This document shows, one piece after another, positions 1 to 7,094 of a DNA stretch of 27,167 nt. A program made the position numbers and the translations under genes. The notes under the pieces were generated by a model, which saw only the letters and a list, made by a program, of their open reading frames with translations, was not told the origin of the DNA and searched no databases. The number at the start of each line of letters is the position of its first letter. Within the stretch, counting starts at the first letter, position 1. This stretch comes from UBA2108 sp002713215 (GTDB taxonomy: Bacteria > Bacteroidota > Bacteroidia > Flavobacteriales_G > Salibacteraceae): the NCBI GenBank assembly GCA_937891015.1, contig CALAPY010000077.1:1-27167 (forward strand), given 5' to 3'.

Positions 1-1023
1 GGAGATTTGACCCAGGCCTATCGATTGTATACCCTGGCACTGAGCGACAATGCTGAAGTTGGAGCCATGAACCGGTTGAGAATTGACAACAACCTTAGTG
101 ATGCTGCAGCCTGGAGGCTTGCAGCGGCCTACGCCATTATGGGTAGGGATGACGTAGCCAAAGGCCTTTGTAATCGTACCTATTCGGTGAGTCCATATCG
201 GGATATGGGGTACAGTTATGGTTCTCACGTAAGGGACATGGCTATGATTTTGGAAACCATGTCCTACACCAGGGATATGGAAAATGGTACAGCCTTGTTG
301 AATAATATTGCGAAAGAATTGAATATTGGATGGCATAGCACACAAACAAGGGCTTATTCCCTGCTTGCTATTTCAAAATTTATAGGAGGCAACGATGCTT
401 CTGCCAACTTTGCATTTGAAGCAACGGTTAACGGAGAAAAGAGATCAATTGATACGGATCAGCCGATTTACCAGATTGAAGTAGATAAAGATCATCTTGA
501 ATCGGGCAATGTTGTAGTAAAAAACAAGAATGACCAAGCCATTTTTGCCAGTATAGCGAGCTCCGGTATTCCGGTAGAAATGAACGACCCAGCAAGTAGA
601 AAAAACATGACCATGCGGGTTACCTATCAGGATTTAAAGGGAAACCCACTTACCGTTACCCGTCTGGACCAGGGAACTGATTTTAAGGCGATTGTTACCA
701 TAGGTCATACTGGTCCGCGCGGTCAGTACAAGGAAGTTGCTCTTAGTCAGTTATTTCCTTCGGGATGGCAGATTATTAATACACGGGTTGGTGAATCAAC
801 TCCAACTGCTGCAAACTACGTATACCGCGACATAAGGGATGACCGGGTGCTTACTTATTTTAACCTGGGAAGAGGGAAATCGAAAACGTTCGAAGTATTA
901 CTCAATGCCACTTTTGTAGGCAAGTTTTATAAGCCTGCTATTTTCTGTGCTCCTATGTACGACGAAAGCATTCAGGCGCTTGATCCCGGTGAATGGGTAG
1001 AGGTGGTAAACCCCGCAGAGTAA
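1..1023 (+). CDS. Alpha-2-macroglobulin-like protein, C-terminal part (5' truncated by window)
   Basis: The reading frame is open from the first base of the window, so this is the C-terminal ~340 residues of a larger protein. It resembles the end of bacterial alpha-2-macroglobulins of the YfhM type. An alpha-helical section containing LSDAAAWRLAAAYAIMG and SYGSHVRDMAMILETM corresponds to the thioester-domain toroid. It is followed by beta-rich macroglobulin-type domains, with PSGWQIINTR and a closing segment near FYKPAIFCAPMYDESIQAL. Bacterial relatives are large periplasmic or lipid-anchored proteins proposed to trap foreign proteases. The stop codon lies 32 bases before pbpC on the same strand, matching the well-known macroglobulin/PBP1C pair, which supports the assignment. 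The thioester CxEQ motif would lie upstream, so it is unknown whether this copy is reactive. Family confidence is high; exact subtype is not resolved. Confidence 0.85.
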   Translation, partial: GDLTQAYRLYTLALSDNAEVGAMNRLRIDNNLSDAAAWRLAAAYAIMGRDDVAKGLCNRTYSVSPYRDMGYSYGSHVRDMAMILETMSYTRDMENGTALLNNIAKELNIGWHSTQTRAYSLLAISKFIGGNDASANFAFEATVNGEKRSIDTDQPIYQIEVDKDHLESGNVVVKNKNDQAIFASIASSGIPVEMNDPASRKNMTMRVTYQDLKGNPLTVTRLDQGTDFKAIVTIGHTGPRGQYKEVALSQLFPSGWQIINTRVGESTPTAANYVYRDIRDDRVLTYFNLGRGKSKTFEVLLNATFVGKFYKPAIFCAPMYDESIQALDPGEWVEVVNPAE

Positions 1024-1055
1024 ACAAGGACCTTACCTAAACACCCTAAGGGAGG

Positions 1056-3347
1056 ATGAACACTAAAATAAAGTTCACAGTATTCGCTGTAATAACGCTG
1101 ATCTTTTTCTTTAGCCTCCCTTCTACCCTGTTTAATGATCCCATTGCTACCGTTATTACGGATAGGAATGATAATCTATTAGCTGCCCACATTGCCAGCG
1201 ATGGTCAATGGCGGTTCCCGGAAATTGATAGCTTACCATCCAGGCTGGTAACCTGTATCCGTTACTTTGAAGACGAATACTTTTATTGGCACCCAGGTGT
1301 AAATCCCATTTCAATGGTACGTGCTACCAGGCAAAACATCCAAGCTTCCAAAATTGTTAGCGGGGGCAGCACCATAACCATGCAAACCATTCGGTTGTCC
1401 AGGAAAAACAAATCAAGAACCTACCTTGAAAAATTACTGGAAGTATACCTGGCCATTCGATTGGAATTCTCGTACAGCAAAGATGAAATTCTAGGCTTGT
1501 ATGCCTCACATGCCCCCTATGGTGGAAATATTGTAGGTGTGGAAGCTGCCTCGTGGCGTTACTTCAAACGACCGCTCGATCAGTTGTCCTGGGCGGAGTA
1601 TAGCACCCTGGCAGTGCTTCCGAATGCACCAGGCCTCATTCACCCGGGAAGAAACCGAAAAACACTTGAAACGAAGCGCAATAAACTTCTTCTAAAATTG
1701 CTGCAAAACGGAGAAATCGACTCAACTACCTATTCCCTGTCCTTAATGGAAAAGATTCCTGATCAGCCTCATTCACTCCCCTCCTACGCCTACCATTTGC
1801 TTAACTACGGAATGAAATCAGGTTTTGAAGGGCAACGAATAAATACAACCATTGTTGGAGAATTGCAAAAATTGGTTTCCAAAAAATTGAATCGCTACAT
1901 ATCCTTTTTAGTTCAAAACGAAGTAAGAAATGCCTGTGCCCTGGTTATTTCCTTAAAAGATGGTGAAATAGCTGCCTATGTCGGAAATTCCTCAGCCAAA
2001 GAATCGAATGCCAAATTCGTAGATTTAATACATGCACCCCGAAGTTCGGGCAGCATATTAAAGCCCTTTTTATATGGGGCCAGTGTTTCCGATGGATTAA
2101 TTCATACCCGAACGCTTATCAAAGATGTGCCCTTAACCATTGGCAAGTTTTCGCCACATAATTTTAATAAGCAATTTGAGGGAATGGTGCCGGCTGGCGA
2201 AGCACTATCCCGGTCATTAAATGTTCCGGCCACCATATTACTGCGCGACTATGGCGTTCACCCGTTTTACAACAACCTTAAAAACCTTGGATTTAAAACC
2301 ATAAATCGATCGGTAAACAATTATGGATTGTCGCTCATTTTGGGTGGTGCTGAAGTAAGCCTGTGGGACCTTGCACATGCTTACGCCTACCAGGCTATCA
2401 ATTTGAAACAGGCATCAAGCGGCAATAACAGGGTTAACGAAATCCAAATTTGGAAGGACCGTGAGGCAAACGAATCACAAGTAAAATTAATTGACCCAGG
2501 GGCCTGGTGGCTGATTTCCGAAGCGCTTACCAATGTTAAGCGGCCTGGATTGAATAAGAACTGGAAACAATACTCTTCTACCCGAAAAATTGCATGGAAA
2601 ACAGGAACAAGCCATGGTTTTAGGGATGCCTGGGCCATTGGTTATGACCAAAACTATTTGGTTGCTGTATGGGTGGGTAACGCTGAGGGCGAAGGCAGGC
2701 CTGGTTTAACCGGTATATCTGCTTCGGCCCCACTTATGTTTGAAGTCTTTCAAAGCTTGCCAAAAGGCAGCTGGTACGATAAACCGGAAGGACATCTGAA
2801 GTTTGAAAAACTGTGTGTCACCACCGGACTAAACCCTACCGTTCGTTGCCCGAAGGTTATGGTAGAAATCCCGTTAAAAACCAACGAATTAAATTCGTGC
2901 AAATACCACAATCCAATTCTACTAAACCCTGCCGGTGAACGGGTTTATCGGGATTGTTGGAAGGGCGATAAAAAAGACACGGTCTGGTTTGAACTGGATC
3001 CTATTGCCGCCTACTATTATAAAATGAACCACCAAAATTACCGCCCCATACCAGCACTTTCTCCCAGTTGCGATAAATCGATTCCCAAGTCCATAGGAAT
3101 AATTTACCCCGCTAATGGCGCTGAAATTATTGTCCCTAAAGACTTTGACGGAAAGTTCGAACGAATTCAATTAAAAGCTACTCATGTAATTTCCGGACAG
3201 CAGCTCTTCTGGCATTTGAACGATCAATACGTTGGAAGCACTTCCGACGTGCATGAATTATCGGTACAGATTAAACCGGGAAGTTATCGATTGACCGTGT
3301 TGGATGAAAAGGGAAATAAGGCATACTCTAATTTTAAAGTATACTAA
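1056..3347 (+). CDS. pbpC: Penicillin-binding protein 1C (bifunctional glycosyltransferase/transpeptidase-like)
   Basis: The 763-residue protein has one N-terminal membrane anchor (about residues 6-22). A glycosyltransferase family 51 domain carries the catalytic glutamate motif FEDEYFYWHPG (E72), then GGSTITMQ and APYGGN. A transpeptidase domain follows, with SILK (S333, K336), SLN (S387, N389) and KTGTSHG (K515). The C-terminal ~100 residues form a beta-rich domain like the PBP1C C-terminal domain (BiPBP_C). The length and the PYGGN signature fit PBP1C rather than PBP1A/1B. It should polymerise peptidoglycan glycan strands at the inner membrane; transpeptidase activity of PBP1C proteins is often uncertain, but all three motifs are intact here. 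It follows the macroglobulin gene by 32 bases and is probably cotranscribed. A purine-rich GGGAGG abuts the ATG directly, too close to act as a normal Shine-Dalgarno site. Confidence 0.95.
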   Translation: MNTKIKFTVFAVITLIFFFSLPSTLFNDPIATVITDRNDNLLAAHIASDGQWRFPEIDSLPSRLVTCIRYFEDEYFYWHPGVNPISMVRATRQNIQASKIVSGGSTITMQTIRLSRKNKSRTYLEKLLEVYLAIRLEFSYSKDEILGLYASHAPYGGNIVGVEAASWRYFKRPLDQLSWAEYSTLAVLPNAPGLIHPGRNRKTLETKRNKLLLKLLQNGEIDSTTYSLSLMEKIPDQPHSLPSYAYHLLNYGMKSGFEGQRINTTIVGELQKLVSKKLNRYISFLVQNEVRNACALVISLKDGEIAAYVGNSSAKESNAKFVDLIHAPRSSGSILKPFLYGASVSDGLIHTRTLIKDVPLTIGKFSPHNFNKQFEGMVPAGEALSRSLNVPATILLRDYGVHPFYNNLKNLGFKTINRSVNNYGLSLILGGAEVSLWDLAHAYAYQAINLKQASSGNNRVNEIQIWKDREANESQVKLIDPGAWWLISEALTNVKRPGLNKNWKQYSSTRKIAWKTGTSHGFRDAWAIGYDQNYLVAVWVGNAEGEGRPGLTGISASAPLMFEVFQSLPKGSWYDKPEGHLKFEKLCVTTGLNPTVRCPKVMVEIPLKTNELNSCKYHNPILLNPAGERVYRDCWKGDKKDTVWFELDPIAAYYYKMNHQNYRPIPALSPSCDKSIPKSIGIIYPANGAEIIVPKDFDGKFERIQLKATHVISGQQLFWHLNDQYVGSTSDVHELSVQIKPGSYRLTVLDEKGNKAYSNFKVY

Positions 3348-3366
3348 TGAAGCGCTTTATTGTCCT

Positions 3367-4221
3367 TTATTTCTTGTACACGTGAATTTCGGTTCGAGTA
3401 GCAATTACCAGTGTATTCTGATCCGGGGACAATCTAACGTCAATAAAACCGCTTCCGGAGCTGGCATAGAATGTTCCCTTGTTGGTTCCATCAGGAGATT
3501 TAAAGGTAGCTACCCCACTTGCACCATAAGTTACGTACCCTCCCAACCAGGTTTTTACGTAATCGTATGTTTCAATTTTTCCAATAAAATTTCCCAGTTT
3601 ATCAAATATTTGGGGACTACTACTTTTAGTATCCACATAAATATTACCAATCCCATCTCCGTCAACCCTGGTAATGGCGGTTCCAAATTGTCCATCATTT
3701 AATCCGAATTCTCCAAACACCTTAATAATGGTATCTGTGGTATAAGAATAGATTTTTACATCAAAGTCAGTTTTTTCACAACTTACCACACGATCTGCGG
3801 AATTTAAACCCACATAGTCATCATCAACCACGCCATTATGAATATGAGTCTCAAGCAGGTTAAATCCGGCATCATAAATTCTGAATTTTGAAAAATCGAA
3901 CACGTACAACTTGCCATCCACATCCATTTGAACTGACGACACCCCTTCTGCTGGCCCCAATAGATTTTTTATGTTACCTTCGAAATCCAATTGGAAAAGA
4001 CCATCACCATTTATTCCATAAATGTGGGTATTACTGAGTGCCATTTTGTGCGAGAACGCTCCTAAATATCCTACACCATTTTTAGGATTGGGAAAACTTT
4101 TGTAAAATGACAAACCACTGCAAATACCCGTATTGGTTATCGTCGGTTGCGGATTTTCATCCTTTTTACATCCGATAAAAAATAATAAAGCAAGTAAGAG
4201 GATTAGATGATTTCTTTTCAT
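3367..4221 (-). CDS. Lipoprotein with predicted beta-propeller-like body
   Basis: The 284-residue protein begins with a lipoprotein signal, MKRNHLILLLALLFFIGC, followed by KKDENPQP, the usual Bacteroidota outer-membrane/surface lipoprotein style. The rest shows repeated short strands of the kind GIGNIYVDTKSSSPQIFDKLG, LYVFDFSKFRIYDAGF and QNTLVIATRTEIHVYK. These resemble NHL or 6-bladed propeller repeats, but the repeat is weak and I cannot assign a named family. No catalytic residues are evident. It converges on pbpC with a gap of only 19 bases and follows the acetyltransferase gene by 77 bases on the same strand, so the two may share a transcript. Function is unknown; envelope binding or structural roles are possible. 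The start is well placed because the signal peptide begins directly at the ATG. Confidence 0.7.
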   Translation of the reverse strand: MKRNHLILLLALLFFIGCKKDENPQPTITNTGICSGLSFYKSFPNPKNGVGYLGAFSHKMALSNTHIYGINGDGLFQLDFEGNIKNLLGPAEGVSSVQMDVDGKLYVFDFSKFRIYDAGFNLLETHIHNGVVDDDYVGLNSADRVVSCEKTDFDVKIYSYTTDTIIKVFGEFGLNDGQFGTAITRVDGDGIGNIYVDTKSSSPQIFDKLGNFIGKIETYDYVKTWLGGYVTYGASGVATFKSPDGTNKGTFYASSGSGFIDVRLSPDQNTLVIATRTEIHVYKK

Positions 4222-4298
4222 GGTATTAATTTAAGATTGGCTACTAAATTAACCAATTGCAGCAATGCTCACTCCTATCTAATCAAGAATGATCTCTT

Positions 4299-4775
4299 CT
4301 AATTAAGGGTTAACCTAAATAATCTCGAATTTCTTTCTGGATATTTAAATTCATAAAGAATGTCAGCCTTGGTTATTTCTTTAAATGCATTTTTAAGATA
4401 GAATTTATGCGAGGCCTTAGCCACCGAAGGGGTGTCCAGGATTACGTACTTTAGTTTTAAGGATTGCGCTTCACTCAACAGCCGGTCAAAAAGCCGCTGA
4501 GCTATATTTAGTTCACTTCCTCTTTTCTCTTTGTCAACAAATAGTTTTCTTAAAATACCACATTCTGAATTCAACCGTTGAAGTCCAATGGAGCCAATGA
4601 TTTTTCCATCTTCTCTAACGATCCAAAAACCTCCAGATTTATAAAATTGTTCCGTATTGATTAAATCCGGCTGTTCTTCCGTGCTAAATCCAAGTTTAAA
4701 TTCTCCGTTTTGAATAGCCAGGACAAATTCGGCTAATTCGGCTTGATCTTTTCTGTTGAACTCGGTAATTTTCAT
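4299..4775 (-). CDS. GNAT family N-acetyltransferase
   Basis: This 158-residue protein has the layout of a single GNAT domain. The central strand pair is GGFWIVREDGKIIGSIGLQRL. The acetyl-CoA binding segment LRKLFVDKEKRGSELNIAQRLFDRLL corresponds to motif A, though the usual RxxGxG/A loop is degenerate (RGSELN). Further on are LKLKYVILDTP and KASHKFYLKNAF, the typical C-terminal strand and helix. It would transfer an acetyl group from acetyl-CoA to an amine of a small molecule or protein; the substrate cannot be inferred. It is transcribed away from ssb and sits upstream of the propeller-like lipoprotein. Family confidence is good; specific function is unknown. Confidence 0.85.
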   Translation of the reverse strand: MKITEFNRKDQAELAEFVLAIQNGEFKLGFSTEEQPDLINTEQFYKSGGFWIVREDGKIIGSIGLQRLNSECGILRKLFVDKEKRGSELNIAQRLFDRLLSEAQSLKLKYVILDTPSVAKASHKFYLKNAFKEITKADILYEFKYPERNSRLFRLTLN

Positions 4776-5041
4776 AGGTGCAGTCTTCCTACAATAAGGG
4801 TAATGGACAAGTATACAACCTAATTATCAAAAAAATTAACGTATTTCATTAATCAGAATAATATCAGTGGACAAAGCTATTTAACCGGTAGTAAACGTTT
4901 ATTTACGACTACAAACACTTATCTACCTGCTCTATTTTCTAACTCTTCCATTCTTTGCCTCGTCAAATTGAAACACTGACTGCAGCAGTTAATCATAAAG
5001 ACAACAATTAACAATCATGTAATAATTTAATACAACACGTT

Positions 5042-5386
5042 ATGAGTAATTTAAATAATAGAGTTCAGTTAATAGGAAGATTGGGTATGGACCCGGAAGT
5101 GAGAGAATTTGGAAAGGACAAAAAAATGGCTCGTATTCAACTAGCAACATCCGATAAGTTTAAAAACAAAAAAGGAGAGCTTGTAGAAGATACCCAATGG
5201 CACAATGTAGTGATATGGGGCAATCTAGCAGGAATCGCTGAAAAACACCTTCAAAAAGGATCTGAAGTCGCAATATCGGGTAAGTTGGTTCACCGTCAGT
5301 TTGAAACGACGGACGGTAAAAAGCAGTTCGTTACGGAAGTAAATGCGTATGATCTGCTAATGCTGAGACGACCAGCCAAGGCATAA
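5042..5386 (+). CDS. ssb: Short single-stranded DNA-binding protein
   Basis: The 114-residue protein is a complete OB-fold SSB: it opens MSNLNNRVQLIGRLGMDPEV, continues with ARIQLATSD, the W-rich TQWHNVVIWGNLAGIAEKHL and the strand KGSEVAISGKLVHRQF, and closes soon after VTEVNAYDLLML. It should coat single-stranded DNA during replication, repair or recombination, normally as a tetramer. The protein stops at RRPAKA, immediately after the OB fold. It therefore lacks the Gly/Pro-rich linker and acidic tip (DDDIPF type) that recruits partner proteins in canonical SSB. Short SSB versions are known in Bacteroidota, and this may be a second copy beside a full-length one elsewhere. It stands alone between a divergent acetyltransferase gene and a convergent gene, with its own terminator. 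Confidence 0.93.
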   Translation: MSNLNNRVQLIGRLGMDPEVREFGKDKKMARIQLATSDKFKNKKGELVEDTQWHNVVIWGNLAGIAEKHLQKGSEVAISGKLVHRQFETTDGKKQFVTEVNAYDLLMLRRPAKA

Positions 5387-5405
5387 CCAGCACCAATTTA
5401 CCTAG

Positions 5406-5438
5406 AAGCCCTTATCGTTTGTTCGGTAGGGGCTTTTT
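5406..5438 (+). terminator. Rho-independent terminator of ssb
   Basis: A 12-bp stem (5406-5417 with 5424-5435, including G-U wobbles) encloses a 6-base loop, TTTGTT, and runs into T5434-T5438. It lies 19 bases after the ssb stop and reaches the last codon of the convergent gene at 5437. The upstream side has no run of A, so it probably works only for ssb. Confidence 0.85.
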
Positions 5439-6885
5439 AATGCTCCTTTTTCATGTCTTGAAGCAAGTATTTGGGAAGCGTATTCAAAGCATCAGCCAAC
5501 TTCTTTTCACCTTCTTTAGTTTGATCCTCTTCTTGCAGGTTGTAATAATAGTTGTCATAGAGGTAGTATATGATCAAACGATTGTAGTCATCGAGTGATT
5601 CGTCTTCAATAATGGATATCATTCTTGTTTCAATTTCTTCTTTATCAGAATATTCAGCAAGAGCTCTACCCACCCTACGAATGTTAGCATAGTAATGATT
5701 AGCACTTGGATTTTCCAGGCGTAGCGAAATTCCAAGCAATAAATCCGCTACGTTTATATCCAATTCCTCCAACTCCCGAATGTATGTATTCCGACGTTTC
5801 CAGGCATAACTACCATCCGAAGCCCGCCTGAAATTATCATTCATAATGTCTAAATGAGCCCTTAAAAAAACCTCCCAGTTGATGGTTTCTGCCGATAATA
5901 CCGCAATATTCAAGGCATGAATTCTAGGCCTATTATCCATACTACATTGCCCCCATACTTGTCTTTTCCTCTTTAACTCCAGCGCAGCTGCCGGAGAGTT
6001 ATACCTACTTACATAAGATTCAAATTCGTCATTAGAACCACCTTTTGCAAGTGCTTCATTGGTTGCTTTATTAAGCATATTCTTGAATTTTTCTTCATTC
6101 TTCATTGAATCAAGCGTCAGGTATTTGGTTGAATCCCAGAGGGCATATTTACTCCAGTAGGATTTACGGTCGCTGGTATCGTACACAGGACGATTGGTTC
6201 TGTCATGCACATAGTTAACAAAATCCGCTACCTGACTACTCGTATAAAATTGATCGGCATCTTCAGCACCTTCAATGAAAATGGTTGTAGACGTATCCAC
6301 TAAACAATCCGAATATTGAATTAAGCGAGCATATTTTTCTGGTATAGGATTCGATTCAAGTTTGCTGGACAAATAAAATGCACTTACATATTCGCCAGAA
6401 TACTCAGTTTTTGAACTGAATTCATAGACCCAGTTTCCTTCCCCTTTTCCAAATAGCTCATCCACCGATTTTTTTGGTTGAACTGTTCTTCTAAACACCA
6501 TGCTGCTGTAATCAATTACTTGTTCTCCTTCCCAATTCTTATAAACATCCCTCAATACCAAAACATCTTTATTGATCTCTGCCCTGCCATACTTTCTCTT
6601 AAATTCATCAAAGGAGATGTTTTTTTTCATGTCCTTTAAAGCCTGATTAATATTCCCCTTTTCGAGATACACAAAATGTCCTTTTAGTTGCTTACACGAT
6701 AGGTATGTTCTGCTTAAATCACAATTTTTAAATTTTAGATTCAAGGAGTCTACTATGTATTCCAATTGATTCATGGTGCTGGTACTATACATGAGCCCAT
6801 TGGGGTAAAGCTTAAATTCACCAGATTGCGCAGTAAGACCATTACTAAAAAAATAAACGGCTAGAGATAACAAAAATCGTTTCAT
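5437..6885 (-). CDS. Secreted or periplasmic protein of unknown function
   Basis: I do not recognise this family. The frame is open to 7053, but the start is set at the ATG at 6885 because a clear signal peptide begins there (MKRFLLSLAVYFFSNGLTAQ), giving 482 residues; the upstream extension has no such feature. There is no lipobox cysteine, so it is probably released into the periplasm. The sequence is charged and mixed alpha/beta. The C-terminal third looks helical, with tyrosine-rich stretches such as IIYYLYDNYYYNLQ. No catalytic motif or repeat was seen. It lacks a T9SS sorting domain and ends KYLLQDMKKEH. It is transcribed away from the TPR protein gene and they share a 209-base control region, which weakly suggests a linked role. 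The coding assignment is firm from its length and signal peptide; function is not inferred. Confidence 0.75.
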   Translation of the reverse strand: MKRFLLSLAVYFFSNGLTAQSGEFKLYPNGLMYSTSTMNQLEYIVDSLNLKFKNCDLSRTYLSCKQLKGHFVYLEKGNINQALKDMKKNISFDEFKRKYGRAEINKDVLVLRDVYKNWEGEQVIDYSSMVFRRTVQPKKSVDELFGKGEGNWVYEFSSKTEYSGEYVSAFYLSSKLESNPIPEKYARLIQYSDCLVDTSTTIFIEGAEDADQFYTSSQVADFVNYVHDRTNRPVYDTSDRKSYWSKYALWDSTKYLTLDSMKNEEKFKNMLNKATNEALAKGGSNDEFESYVSRYNSPAAALELKRKRQVWGQCSMDNRPRIHALNIAVLSAETINWEVFLRAHLDIMNDNFRRASDGSYAWKRRNTYIRELEELDINVADLLLGISLRLENPSANHYYANIRRVGRALAEYSDKEEIETRMISIIEDESLDDYNRLIIYYLYDNYYYNLQEEDQTKEGEKKLADALNTLPKYLLQDMKKEH

Positions 6886-7082
6886 ATGGTTTTTTTGACT
6901 TATAGGCTGATATGGAATTTGGACATGAACTGAAATGATAACGAATAAATTAAATTCAAATTGCTCTTTACCAACAATTAATAAGCCAAATAAAACCTGA
7001 TACATTCCATTGATCCTACTTGAATTAAAAGTACTCTTTAAACGATTTAACAAGATTGGTGAGCTTAATCAATACGGAAATC

Positions 7083-7090
7083 TACTTTTG
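7083..7090 (+). promoter_or_regulatory. Candidate Bacteroidota -7 box (TACTTTTG) for TPR gene
   Basis: TACTTTTG matches the TAnnTTTG -7 consensus of Bacteroidota promoters exactly. It ends four bases before the GTG at 7095 chosen as the TPR-protein start. A TTG at 7056-7058 is 24 bases upstream, slightly beyond the usual spacing for a -33 element. If used, transcription would start at or next to the start codon, giving a leaderless message. Confidence 0.4.
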
Positions 7091-7094
7091 CGAA

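Noticed and set aside
1049..1055. AGGGAGG before pbpC as a Shine-Dalgarno site
   Set aside because: It abuts the ATG with no spacer, and Bacteroidota rarely rely on such sites.
3304..3702. A 132-codon plus-strand frame across the pbpC end and the lipoprotein gene
   Set aside because: It lies antisense to a lipoprotein gene with a clear signal peptide and has no recognisable protein features; read as a shadow.
4892..4901. TAAACGTTTA palindrome upstream of ssb as a regulator site
   Set aside because: A single 10-bp palindrome in AT-rich DNA is expected by chance and there is no second copy or matching known operator.
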